Made by a program: the position numbers and the translations under genes. Source: Blastococcus carthaginiensis (GTDB taxonomy: Bacteria > Actinomycetota > Actinomycetes > Mycobacteriales > Geodermatophilaceae). From it: DNA of 64,000 bases. The DNA is taken from positions 1-64,000 of the forward strand of contig NZ_JASNFN010000016.1 of NCBI RefSeq assembly GCF_030731085.1, written 5' to 3'. Under the pieces are notes generated by a model. The model saw only the letters and a list, made by a program, of their open reading frames with translations. It did no database searches and had not been told where the DNA came from. Positions 8,401-16,272 of the stretch are shown here, in pieces (position 1 is the stretch's first letter; every line of letters begins with the position of its first letter).

Positions 8401-9473
8401 GCTCTCACCTGGGTGCTCGTCGCCGCCTCTCGGGCTGCGGCAGGGGTGCGGTCGACGGCCGGCTGCTGGACCGTGAGCAGTTTCTCCACCGCGGCGACCA
8501 CGTCGGACGCGGTCACCTCGGTGAGGCAGGGGTGGCCGGCCACGGGGCACTCGCGGGCCCGGGTGCCGGCGCAGGGTGCCGACTGGTCGCCCAGCAGCAC
8601 GCTGGGCACGCCGTAGGGCGCCCAGCGGGCGGCGGGGACCACCGGCGAGAACAGCGAGACGACGGGGGTGCCGACGGCGGCGGCCAGGTGCGCCGGGCCG
8701 GTGTTGCCGACGACGACCGCCGCGGCGCCGTCGAGCAGCGCGGCCATCTCGGCCAGCGAGGTCGCCCCGCCGAGGTCGACGCCGAGGTCGCCGGCGACGA
8801 GGGCGGTGAGCTCCCGCTCGGCCGGGCCACCGGTGACCAGCACCCGGTGGCCGGCGTCGGCGAGCGCCTCGACCGCCTCCGCGCAGCGCCGGGCCGGCCA
8901 CGCGCGCGCGGGCACGGAGGCGCCCGGGTGCAGGACGACGTAGCCGGGTCGGTGCGCGACCGGGGGCAGGGGTCGGCGCACCGCCAGCCGACCGTCATCG
9001 CCGGCCGGCAGCTCGAACCCGGCGGCCCGCGCGAGCGATAGCGCACGCTCGGGTTCCGGGAGGTCGTCCTCGACCCGGTGGCGGACGTCGAGCAGCGTGC
9101 CGGGGTAGTCCACGCTGATCGCCGAGATGCGGGGCACGCCCGCCGACCGCAGCACCAGCGCCAGGGGCAGGGGCGACTGGTGGAACGACGTCGAGACGAC
9201 CGCCTCGTCGGGCGCGAGCGCCCGCACGCGGTCGGTGAGCGCGGCGAGGTCGTCGGCGTCGACCGGCGGCGGGTCGCCGAGGATCCACGGGCAGGACCAG
9301 GTCCACACCTCGTCGACGCCGGGCAGCAGCTCCGCCGCGGCCGCACCGGCGGGCCCGGCGAGCAGCACCACGCGGTCGGCGCCGTGCGCGACGGCGCGCA
9401 CGAGCGGGCCCTGCAGGAGGACGTCGCCGGCGTTGTCCAGCCGGGCGACCAGGACGGTCCGCGGGGCCCTCAC
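8397..9473 (-). CDS. Glycosyltransferase family 9 (heptosyltransferase-like)
   Basis: A 358-residue GT9 enzyme. The N-terminus has VLVARLDNAGDVLLQGPLVR. The central and C-terminal motifs are VVLHPGASVPARAWP, VLVTGGPAE and VVVGNTGPAHLAAAVGTPVV, followed by a cysteine-containing tail (CAGTRARECP...HPCL) common in GT9 proteins. It likely uses ADP-heptose made by the operon. The GTG at 9473 overlaps the preceding stop (GTGA); a second GTG lies one codon upstream. It is a distant paralogue of the GT9 gene at 3003. Confidence 0.85.
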   Translation of the reverse strand: MRAPRTVLVARLDNAGDVLLQGPLVRAVAHGADRVVLLAGPAGAAAAELLPGVDEVWTWSCPWILGDPPPVDADDLAALTDRVRALAPDEAVVSTSFHQSPLPLALVLRSAGVPRISAISVDYPGTLLDVRHRVEDDLPEPERALSLARAAGFELPAGDDGRLAVRRPLPPVAHRPGYVVLHPGASVPARAWPARRCAEAVEALADAGHRVLVTGGPAERELTALVAGDLGVDLGGATSLAEMAALLDGAAAVVVGNTGPAHLAAAVGTPVVSLFSPVVPAARWAPYGVPSVLLGDQSAPCAGTRARECPVAGHPCLTEVTASDVVAAVEKLLTVQQPAVDRTPAAAREAATSTQVRA

Positions 9474-10960
9474 CACAGCCCGGCCAGGACGTCGTCGACC
9501 GCGTCGGGCAGGCTCGCCGCCCGCTGCGGGGCCGCCGCCACCTCTTCGCGGCGGGTCACCGGCGTGGGCACCAGGATGCCGCGGGCACCGGCCGCGGCGG
9601 CCGCCTCGACGTCGGCACCGATGTCGCCGATCACGACGCAGCGGGCCTGGTCGACGCCGAGCTCGGCGCACGCGGCGAGCACCATGCCGGGCGCGGGCTT
9701 GCGGCAGGCGCAGCCGTCGTCCGGGCCGTGCGGGCACACCTGGACCGTCTCGAAGGGGCCGAGCAGCTCGTCGAGCCGCTTCATGCAGGCGTCCACCTGG
9801 TCGGGGATGATGAGCCCGCGGGCCACGCCGGACTGGTTGCTCACCACGCCGACCCGCACGCCACGGGCGCGCAGCCGGTCGAGGGCCTCCTGAGCACCGT
9901 CCACCGGGCGCACCCACTCCGGGTCGCCGTTGTAGGGGAAGTCGTGCACCAGCGTGCCGTCGCGGTCGAGGAGCACCAGGTCGGGCAGGCCGCGCCAGCG
10001 CGGCACGCCCACGTGCTGGACGACGCCGCGCAGCCAGTGCCAGGTGGCCAGCGGCGGGATGAGCGCGCTGGTGGCGAGCATCGTCGTCACCTCGGCGCGG
10101 TCGCGCGGGCCGGGGGCGATCCGCCGCCAGGCGAACTCGGCGGTGCCGGCGGCCCAGGCGGCCGCCGCGGCCAGCGCGACCCGGTGCCGGCGGGCGGCGG
10201 CCAGGCCGACGGCGGCCAGCGCGGCGGCGGTGACCGCGGCGTGCTGCGGGCGGCGGCCGAGCGCGGCGTCGGCACGGTCCCGCCAGCCCGGCCCGTGCAG
10301 CCGGCGCATGAGGACGTCGTCGGCGTTGCCGGCCTGCACCCGGACGCTGACCCAGCGGTCCGCGGGCCGGGCCGGGTGGGTGATCCACCGCTCCCCGCGC
10401 ACGAGCCGGGAGCCGGTGTCCATGACCCGCAGGGCGAGGTCGGAGTCCTCGCGGAAGGCGCGGGGGAAGCGCTCGTCGAAGCCGCCGACCGCGGTGAGTG
10501 CGCTGCGGCGGTAGGCGAGGTCGGCGGTGATCCAGCTGGAGGTGGCCAGGCCCGCGGTGCCGCGCTCCCAGTCGGTGGGCCGGCGATCCTCGGGCAGGGG
10601 CACCCGCACCCGGCCCTGGCTGCCGGCGACGTCGTCGGGCAGGTCGGCGAGGTCGGCCGCCAGCCGCTCGTACCAGTCGGGGTCGGTCACCACGTCGTCG
10701 TCGAGGAAGGCGATCCACTCGGTGCGGGCGGTGCGCCACCCGAGGTTGCGGGCCCGGGCGGGGCCCCCTCCCCCGGTGCGCACCACGCGGACCGGCGGCA
10801 GGCCGGGGCGGTCGGGCTCCAGCGGCTTCCCGGTGGGGCGGTCGTCGACCACGACGAGCTCGGCCGGGCGGGCGCCCGGGGCAGCGGCCAGCGCGTCGAG
10901 CAGGACGTCCAGCGAGGGACGTCCGATCGTCGGCACGACGACGGTGCACTGCGCGAGCAT
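9470..10960 (-). CDS. Fusion of GT2 glycosyltransferase and GmhB-type heptose-bisphosphate phosphatase
   Basis: A 496-residue fusion. Residues of about 5-310 are a GT2 glycosyltransferase (VVVPTIGRPS at the start, DDRPTGK, and FLDDD at 85-89), ending in a hydrophobic Ala-rich stretch at 240-310. Residues from about 325 form a HAD-IIIA phosphatase with the nucleophile motif DRDGT at 332-336 and SNQSG at 374-378. The zinc-knuckle CPHGPDDGCACRKP (409-422) is typical of D-glycero-D-manno-heptose 1,7-bisphosphate 7-phosphatase. It thus supplies the missing GmhB step between the two HldE reactions. It is the first gene of the operon, starting at ATG 10960; the further upstream ORF extension runs through repeat-rich non-coding DNA. 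Confidence 0.88.
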   Translation of the reverse strand: MLAQCTVVVPTIGRPSLDVLLDALAAAPGARPAELVVVDDRPTGKPLEPDRPGLPPVRVVRTGGGGPARARNLGWRTARTEWIAFLDDDVVTDPDWYERLAADLADLPDDVAGSQGRVRVPLPEDRRPTDWERGTAGLATSSWITADLAYRRSALTAVGGFDERFPRAFREDSDLALRVMDTGSRLVRGERWITHPARPADRWVSVRVQAGNADDVLMRRLHGPGWRDRADAALGRRPQHAAVTAAALAAVGLAAARRHRVALAAAAAWAAGTAEFAWRRIAPGPRDRAEVTTMLATSALIPPLATWHWLRGVVQHVGVPRWRGLPDLVLLDRDGTLVHDFPYNGDPEWVRPVDGAQEALDRLRARGVRVGVVSNQSGVARGLIIPDQVDACMKRLDELLGPFETVQVCPHGPDDGCACRKPAPGMVLAACAELGVDQARCVVIGDIGADVEAAAAAGARGILVPTPVTRREEVAAAPQRAASLPDAVDDVLAGLW

Positions 10961-10992
10961 GATCGCGTCCTGCCCGTTCTCGTACCGGCGAA

Positions 10993-11014
10993 ACACTACG
11001 GGCTTGAAGTGTTC
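10993..11014 (-). promoter_or_regulatory. Second copy of the shared dyad motif
   Basis: On the minus strand this reads GAACACTTC, six bases, GTAGTGT, matching the element at 107-128 in 15 of 16 non-spacer positions with identical spacing. It is 32 bp upstream of the GT2-GmhB start, a sensible place for an operator or activator site of the heptose operon. Confidence 0.5.
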
Positions 11015-11125
11015 GCGGCCGGCAGGCGAACGGGGGACCCCAGGCGCTGCGCCGGCGCCCGCCGGAGGCCCGGACCGGACCACCTGCCAGGGACGGGCGC
11101 GGCCGTGGGAGGTGCCCCAGGGCAA

Positions 11126-11160
11126 TAGCGTTCTGCCCACCCCGGCGGGGCAGAGGACTA
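11126..11160. repeat. Hairpin repeat, copy 1
   Basis: A 35-bp element whose inner arms (CTGCCC/GGGCAG plus flanks) pair around a 9-base loop. It is 32/35 identical to the copy at 11292-11326, but three changes break the outer stem. Confidence 0.65.
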
Positions 11161-11291
11161 CTGCCCGCAGGACAGGTACGGCGTGCCGCAGCGCCGAGGA
11201 ACCGTCCCGGCGCAGCACCGCCGGGAACGGGTTCGACGACGCCGGCCAACCGCCGCCGCAGGCCGCGCCGGAGGAGGTGTTCCGGGAGGAG

Positions 11292-11326
11292 TAGCGCTCT
11301 GCCCACCCCGGCGGGGCAGAGCGCTA
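11292..11326. terminator. Strong 13-bp hairpin, copy 2 of the repeat
   Basis: Perfect 13-bp arms (11292-11304 and 11314-11326, TAGCGCTCTGCCC and complement) with a 9-base loop. It lies about 250 bp beyond the CoA-transferase B stop on the minus strand and could terminate that operon. Duplication of the element at 11126 also suggests a mobile intergenic repeat. Confidence 0.55.
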
Positions 11327-11331
11327 CTGCG

Positions 11332-11384
11332 CAGGGAACAGGTAGTGCCCAGGGAACAGGTAGGGCCCAGGGAACAGGTCGGCG
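11332..11384. repeat. Three 18-bp tandem repeats
   Basis: Units of the form CAGGGAACAGGTAGTGCC start at 11332, 11350 and 11368; the third diverges after 11 bases. Non-coding. Confidence 0.75.
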
Positions 11385-11438
11385 GCGAGCGCGGCCGCGA
11401 GTACCGGACCGGCGGAAAGCACCCCGGCCCGGTCGGAG

Positions 11439-11530
11439 TCCGGCCGGCACCGGGCGCAGGCTCCGGCCGGCACCGGGCGCAGGCTTCGGCCGGCACCGTA
11501 CGCGAGCTCCGGCCGGTACCGGGCGCGGCT
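11439..11530. repeat. Four 23-bp tandem repeats
   Basis: Period-23 units at 11439, 11462, 11485 and 11508. The first two are identical, the third and fourth diverged. The core is CCGGCCGGCACCGGGCGCAG. There are no unique spacers, so it is not a CRISPR array. Confidence 0.85.
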
Positions 11531-11575
11531 TCCGGACGGTGCTCGGGGCGGATCCCGGCGCGGCGCCCGAGCGGG

Positions 11576-12253
11576 TCAGCGGCCAGTGGGTGCCAGGACC
11601 GCGACCTCCTCGGCGTAGGCCAGCGGCGCGGCGGTGCGCCGCTCCAGCTCCTCGCGGGTGAGCCCGGCGACCATCTCGCGCACCAGGAAGCCCGAGGGGG
11701 TGACGTCGATGACCGCGAGCTCCGTGTAGATGCGGTCGACCACCTGCGCGGCGGTCAGCGGGTAGGTGCACTCCGGCAGCAGCTTGGGCCGGCCGTCCGG
11801 CGTGGTGTGCATCATCAGCACCAGCACCCGTTTGGCGCCGACCGCGAGGTCCATCGCGCCGCCGACCGCCGGGGGCAGGTGCGCGTCGTCGGTCGCCCAG
11901 TTCGCCAGGTCGCCCTGCGCGGAGACCTGGAAGGCGCCCAGCACGGTCACGTCGATGTGACCGCCGCGCATCATCATGAACGAGTCGGTGTGGTGGAAGT
12001 AGGAGCCGCCGGGAACCAGCGTGACCGGCGCCTTCCCGGCGTTGATCAGCTCCCAGTCCTCCTCCCCCGCAGCCGGTGCGGGCCCCATGCCGAGGATGCC
12101 GTTCTCGCTGTGGAAGACGATCTCCTTGCCGGCGGAGACGACATCGCCGACCAGCGTGGGCATGCCGATGCCCAGGTTCACGTAGGAGCCGTCGGGGATG
12201 TCCTGGGCCACCCGGGCGGCCATGCCGGTGTGCGAGAGCGGGGTCGCGGTCAT
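11576..12253 (-). CDS. 3-oxoacid CoA-transferase subunit B
   Basis: A 225-residue beta subunit of a two-subunit CoA-transferase (ScoB/PcaJ/AtoA type) that moves CoA from succinyl-CoA to a 3-oxoacid such as acetoacetate or 3-oxoadipate. The catalytic glutamate lies in SENG (49-52; Glu50), followed by GILGMGP. PGGSYFHHTDSFMMMRGGH and GAFQVSAQGDLANW are family hallmarks. The ATG at 12253 overlaps the subunit A stop (ATGA), ensuring equal synthesis. The operon context of tricarboxylate-type transporter and ThDP enzyme suggests a role in organic-acid or aromatic-acid degradation; the exact acid is unknown. Confidence 0.9.
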   Translation of the reverse strand: MTATPLSHTGMAARVAQDIPDGSYVNLGIGMPTLVGDVVSAGKEIVFHSENGILGMGPAPAAGEEDWELINAGKAPVTLVPGGSYFHHTDSFMMMRGGHIDVTVLGAFQVSAQGDLANWATDDAHLPPAVGGAMDLAVGAKRVLVLMMHTTPDGRPKLLPECTYPLTAAQVVDRIYTELAVIDVTPSGFLVREMVAGLTREELERRTAAPLAYAEEVAVLAPTGR

Positions 12254-12915
12254 GCCGCCACCTCGACGACCCGGTCGACGAAGATGCCCGGGGTCACGAC
12301 GGCCTCGGGGTCCAGCTCGCCCAGCTCGACGAACTCCCGCACCTGCACCACGGTGAGCTCGGCGGCGGTGGCCATGGTGGGGCCGAAGTTCCGCGCCGCC
12401 TTGTTGTAGACCAGGTTCCCCCAGCGGTCCGCGCGCAGCGCCTGGACCAGCGCGACATCACCGCGCAGCGGCTCCTCGAAGACGTGCCGCCGTCCGGCGA
12501 TCATGCGCACCTCCTTGCCGCGGGCCAACAGCGAATCGGCGCCGGCGGGGGTGAAGAAGCCGCCCAGGCCCGCGCCCGCGGCGCGCATCCGCTCGCTGAG
12601 GGTGCCCTGCGGCACGAGCTCGAGCTCGATGTCCCCCGCCCGGTAGAACTCCTCGAACCAGATGGAGCCGGCCGACCGCGGGTACGAGCAGATGATCTTG
12701 CGCACCCGCCGCTCACGGATGAGCGCGGCGACGTCGGTCTCCCCGCTCCCGGCGTTGTTGGTGACGATCGTCAGGTCGCGGGCACCCTGCTCCAGGAGCG
12801 CGTGCACCAGCTCGACCGGCACGCCGGCGGCACCGAACCCGCCCACGAGGACGGTCGCGCCGTCCGGCACGCCCGCGACCGCCTCGGCGAGCGACGCCAC
12901 CCGCTTGTCGATCAC
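12250..12915 (-). CDS. 3-oxoacid CoA-transferase subunit A
   Basis: A 221-residue alpha subunit partnering the adjacent B subunit. The CoA-binding VGGFGAAGVP motif is at 24-33. TIVTNNAGSGE and GGFFTPAGADSLLARGKE are typical of ScoA/PcaI. The start is GTG at 12915. It lies 69 bp downstream of the transporter gene tctA with a hairpin between, so it may be co-transcribed at reduced level. Confidence 0.9.
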   Translation of the reverse strand: MIDKRVASLAEAVAGVPDGATVLVGGFGAAGVPVELVHALLEQGARDLTIVTNNAGSGETDVAALIRERRVRKIICSYPRSAGSIWFEEFYRAGDIELELVPQGTLSERMRAAGAGLGGFFTPAGADSLLARGKEVRMIAGRRHVFEEPLRGDVALVQALRADRWGNLVYNKAARNFGPTMATAAELTVVQVREFVELGELDPEAVVTPGIFVDRVVEVAA

Positions 12916-12957
12916 TGCGCCCCCGATGGTCTGGCCGGTACGGAGCGACCGGGTGCT

Positions 12958-12976
12958 GGCGGCGGTACCCGCCGCC
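12958..12976 (-). terminator. Hairpin after tctA
   Basis: Perfect 8-bp arms (GGCGGCGG/CCGCCGCC) around TAC, 8 bases past the tctA stop on the minus strand. It may partially terminate before the CoA-transferase genes. Confidence 0.5.
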
Positions 12977-12984
12977 GGGATCGG

Positions 12985-14673
12985 TCAGCCACGGTCAGGC
13001 CCCGGCCCCCCGTCCGGCGCCCCCGAGGCGGTCGAACCCGTCGCCCCGGTCGAGCCTGACCCGTCCCGCGGCGCTCCGGTCGTCGCGCCCTCCGTGTCGT
13101 CGGTGTTCTCCGCACCCGGCGTGCCCTCGGGCTCGGCGGTGGTGCCGGTCGCCGCGAGGTCCTCCTCGCCCGGCGTGGACGGGCGGCTGCGACGCCGCCG
13201 GCGACGGATGCCCTGGACGGTGCTCCAGAGGATCACCAGGGCCATCAGGGCGAAGAGCGTCCCGGACATGGGGCGGGTGAAGAAGGTGGAGAACTCGCCG
13301 CCCGAGATCAGCATCGACCGGCGAAAGTTCGACTCGAGGATCGCGCCCAGGACGAAGGCCAGCACCAGCGGACCGGGCTCGAAGCCGGTCTTCTTCATGA
13401 TCCAGCCGATGACGCCGAAGGCCAGCACGACCCACATGTCGAAGATGTCGTTGTTCACCGAGAAGACGCCGGCCATCGTGACCAGCAGGGCGAACGCCGC
13501 CAGGATGCCCGCGCGCACCCGCAGCAGCTGGACGAAGAAACCGACGAGCGGGATGTTCAGGATCAGCAGCATCAGGTTGCCGATGGCCATCGAGGCGATG
13601 ACGCCCCAGAAGATCTCGGGCTGCTGGTCGATCAGCTGCGGGCCGGGCGTGATGCCCTGGATCAGCAGCGCACCGAAGATCAGGGCAAGGACCACGTTGG
13701 GCGGGATCCCGAGGGTGAGCAGCGGGATGAACGCCGAGGTGGACGAGGCGTTGTTCGCCGTCTCCGGCCCGGCGACGCCCTCGATGGCGCCCTTGCCGAA
13801 CCGGGTCGGGTCCTTGGCCCGCCGCTTCTCGGTCGCGTAGGAGGCCAGCGAGGAGATGACGCCACCACCGCCGGGCAGCACCCCGATGAAGAAGCCCATC
13901 ACCGACCCGCGGGCGATCGCACCCGAGGAGTCCTTGAGGTCCTTGCGGCTGGGCCAGATGTTGGAGATCTTGCTCTTGAGCGCCTGCGCCTTCTCGGTCT
14001 TCTCGACGTTGTAGAGGATCTCGCCGACGCCGAAGAGCCCCATCGCCACGGCGACGAAGTCGAAACCGTCGAACAGCGAGATCGACCCGAAGGTGAAGCG
14101 GTTGGTCCCGGTGATCAGGTCCTGCCCGACCGTGGCCAGCAGCAGGCCGAGCGCCGCCATGGACAGGCTCTTCACCGGGTGCCGGGTGCCCAGGTAGGTG
14201 ACCAGCAGGATGCCCAGCGCGGTGAGGGCCACGTACTCCTGGGAACCGAACTCGACCGCCAGGTCGGCCAGCGGCGGCGCGAGCAGGATCAGCCCGATCA
14301 CGGAGACCGTGCCGCCGACCCAGGAGCCGATCGCGGCGATGCCCAGCGCGGGGCCGGCCCTGCCCTGCTTGGCCATCTGGTAGCCGTCGAAGGTGGTGAC
14401 GACCGAGGCCGCCTCGCCCGGGAGCTGCAGCAGGACGGAGGTGATCGTGCCGCCGTACATCGACCCGTAGTAGATGCCCGCGAGCAGGATGACGGCGGTG
14501 ACGGGCTCGATCTCGTAGGTGATCGGCAGCAGCAGCGCGATGGTCGCCGTCGGCCCGAGGCCCGGCAGCACACCGATGACCGTGCCGATGAGCACGCCGA
14601 GGAAGACGTAGAGCAGGTTCGTCGGGTCCAGCGCGACCGAGAAGCCCTGGCCGATGCCCTCGAGGATGCCCAT
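12985..14673 (-). CDS. tctA: Tripartite tricarboxylate transporter large permease
   Basis: A 562-residue polytopic membrane protein of the TctA family, the large channel subunit of a proton- or sodium-coupled binding-protein-dependent carboxylate importer. The N-terminal conserved block includes LGVLIGTVIGVLPGLGPTA, followed by GGTITSVLLQLPGEAASVVT and, internally, a second GVLPGGGGVISSLASYATEK. The last 70 residues are a hydrophilic Ser/Thr/Gly-rich cytoplasmic tail unusual for the family. It starts 3 bp after the tctB stop and is clearly in one operon with the binding proteins upstream. Confidence 0.92.
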   Translation of the reverse strand: MGILEGIGQGFSVALDPTNLLYVFLGVLIGTVIGVLPGLGPTATIALLLPITYEIEPVTAVILLAGIYYGSMYGGTITSVLLQLPGEAASVVTTFDGYQMAKQGRAGPALGIAAIGSWVGGTVSVIGLILLAPPLADLAVEFGSQEYVALTALGILLVTYLGTRHPVKSLSMAALGLLLATVGQDLITGTNRFTFGSISLFDGFDFVAVAMGLFGVGEILYNVEKTEKAQALKSKISNIWPSRKDLKDSSGAIARGSVMGFFIGVLPGGGGVISSLASYATEKRRAKDPTRFGKGAIEGVAGPETANNASSTSAFIPLLTLGIPPNVVLALIFGALLIQGITPGPQLIDQQPEIFWGVIASMAIGNLMLLILNIPLVGFFVQLLRVRAGILAAFALLVTMAGVFSVNNDIFDMWVVLAFGVIGWIMKKTGFEPGPLVLAFVLGAILESNFRRSMLISGGEFSTFFTRPMSGTLFALMALVILWSTVQGIRRRRRRSRPSTPGEEDLAATGTTAEPEGTPGAENTDDTEGATTGAPRDGSGSTGATGSTASGAPDGGPGPDRG

Positions 14674-14676
14674 GCC

Positions 14677-15129
14677 TCAGCTCCCGACCGGTGCGAAGAC
14701 GATGCCGTCAGGGAACGGTACGGCCAGCGCCTCGACGAAGACGAGGTGGAACGCCAGCGCACCGAGCACCGCGAGCGGGACGGCCCAGCGCCACGGCTCG
14801 CGGGCGAAGATCCGCAGCCAGAAGAGCAGCATCAGGATGGCCGAGACCAGGAAGCCGATCGTCTCGAAGAGGACGATGAACACCGCGAGGCTGGCCAGCC
14901 CCAGGGCGATCCCGAGGGTGCCGCGGGTCCACGGCTCGTAGTCCTCGGGGTCGTCGATGAAGAGCAGCACGATCCCTGTCCCGGTGAGCAGCATCGCGAC
15001 GATGAACGGCCACAGGCCGGGGCCGGGGGCGTTCAGCTCACCGAGGCCCAGGCTGCGGGCGCCCAGCATGCCCGCCACGCCCAGGAGCACCAGGATCAGC
15101 GGCGCGAGCCGGTGCAACTGCTTCGTCAT
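14677..15129 (-). CDS. tctB: Tripartite tricarboxylate transporter small permease
   Basis: A 150-residue membrane protein with four predicted helices, the small subunit pairing with TctA. The ATG at 15129 has GGAGAG 4 bases upstream. The same frame is open upstream into the tctC gene because of a frameshift there, so a 517-residue tctC-tctB fusion (14677-16230) would also be read. I treat the internal start as genuine because it begins exactly where TctB homologues do. Confidence 0.82.
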   Translation of the reverse strand: MTKQLHRLAPLILVLLGVAGMLGARSLGLGELNAPGPGLWPFIVAMLLTGTGIVLLFIDDPEDYEPWTRGTLGIALGLASLAVFIVLFETIGFLVSAILMLLFWLRIFAREPWRWAVPLAVLGALAFHLVFVEALAVPFPDGIVFAPVGS

Positions 15130-15165
15130 CAACTCTCCGGGGGAAGGTGCGGACGCGACCGGGCA

Positions 15166-15202
15166 GCCGCGGGGGACCGGGACGGCGCCGGTCCCCCGCG
15201 GC
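15166..15202 (-). terminator. Strong hairpin between tctC and tctB
   Basis: Perfect 15-bp arms (15166-15180 and 15188-15202) with a 7-base loop lie just downstream of the original tctC stop (15212-15214) and before tctB. A partial terminator or mRNA-stabilising hairpin here would give excess binding protein over permease, as is common in binding-protein transport operons. Confidence 0.65.
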
Positions 15203-15211
15203 CGCGGGAGG

Positions 15212-16230
15212 TCACTCCTGCAGGATCGGCCCGTAGGCCTCGATGATGCTGTCGATACGGGGGGCTCGATGATGCTGTCGATCCGGTCGGAGAAGGCGGC
15301 GCTGTCCACGAACTCGTCGGGAACGTACTGCTCCCCGAGCTGCTCGCGCACCTCGTCCTTCTGCAGGCAGGTGTCCACCGTCTCCTCGAGCGTCGAGACC
15401 ACGTTGTCGGGGACGCCCGCCGGGGCCGCGAGGCCGAAGACCGACACGCTGTTGGTGAGCTCCGGGAAGCCGGACTCGGCCAGGGTCGGCGCGTCGATGT
15501 AGTCCACGGGCTCGGCCGGGCTGACCGCCAGCGGCAGGAAGCTGCCGGCGTCGATGTTCTCCAGCACGTCCTGCGAGCTGTTGATGAAGATGGCGTCGAC
15601 GTTGCCGCCGAGGATCGCCGTCGTCATCTCGGCGTTCCCGGTGAACGGCACGGCCGTGACCTCGACGCCGTACTCCTCGGCCAGCCGCCGCAGCTCCATG
15701 GCCTGCGACGTCGTGGTGCCGGGGACCCCGACGTTGAGCTCGCCCGGGTTCTCCTCGGCGTAGGTGAAGAACTCCTCGGCGGTGCTGAACTGCGAGCCCT
15801 CCCCGACGATGAGGGCCGAGGGGATCTCGGTGACCGCGGCGATGGGGACGTAGTCCTCGTTGGTGTAGCCGACGTCGTCCTGCAGCGGGTTGGTGGCCGA
15901 GGCCGGCACCGCGATCAGCGACAGCGTGTAGCCGTCGTTCCCGCCGGCGATCATCGCCTGCATGCCGACCGAGCCGGAGGCGCCCTCGCGGTTCTCCACG
16001 ACGACGGTCTGGCCCAGCTCTTCCTCGATGCAGCTGCCGATGGTGCGCCCGGCCAGGTCGGTCGGGCCACCGGCGGCGTAGGGGACGATCAGGTTGATGG
16101 TCTCGGTCGGGTAGTCCGGCGCGGCCTCCGCCGAGTCCTCGGTGCCGGCGTCCTCGGTCCCGCCGCAGGCGGCGAGGGAGAGCACGGACGCGGCGATCAG
16201 CGCGGGCCAGGTCGAGCGGGTACGGCGCAT
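15212..16230 (-). CDS. tctC: Tripartite tricarboxylate transporter binding protein, frameshifted C-terminus
   Basis: A lipoprotein substrate-binding protein of the Bug/TctC family. The signal peptide ends in the lipobox LAAC, ETINLIVPYAAGGPTDL is the N-terminal signature, and GNAEMTTAILGGNVDA lies in the middle. Near the C-terminus an imperfect 26-bp tandem duplication (15239-15264 copying 15265-15290) shifts the frame. Removing one copy restores an ending of IIEAYGPILQE and a TGA at 15212-15214, matching the EVYEPILG ending of the neighbouring paralogue. As sequenced, the frame instead runs on into tctB (end 14677). It is either a real mutation or an assembly error. The ATG at 16230 has GGAGGAACCC immediately upstream. 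Confidence 0.75.
15239..15290. repeat. Imperfect 26-bp tandem duplication causing a frameshift in tctC
   Basis: The two 26-bp units match at 23 positions, beginning with 18 identical bases (CTCGATGATGCTGTCGAT). 26 is not a multiple of three. The mismatches all lie in the G-rich end of the first copy. Confidence 0.85.
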
Positions 16231-16272
16231 GGGTTCCTCCGGTGGTCGGGGGCGGGTCGTACGGGGATCGGG

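Larger units (their letters stand above)
10961..11575. other. 615-bp non-coding, repeat-rich region
   Basis: No reading frame here has family-like content. The region contains the heptose operon leader with the shared dyad (10993-11014). It also holds two near-identical hairpins (11126-11160 and 11292-11326), three 18-bp repeats (11332-11384) and four 23-bp tandem repeats (11439-11530). It separates the heptose operon from the CoA-transferase genes, both on the minus strand. Confidence 0.7.

Noticed and set aside
11332..11530. Possible CRISPR array
   Set aside because: Units are strictly tandem (18 and 23 bp) with no unique spacers, and no cas genes are present.
11183..12409. Long plus-strand open frame across the repeat region and CoA-transferase B
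   Set aside because: It is antisense to a clear CoA-transferase, arginine-rich and crosses tandem repeats; a GC-driven shadow frame.
14677..16230. A genuine bifunctional TctC-TctB fusion protein
   Set aside because: The join follows a frameshifting duplication, the linker is translated non-coding hairpin sequence, and a lipoprotein fused this way to TctB has no family precedent I know.
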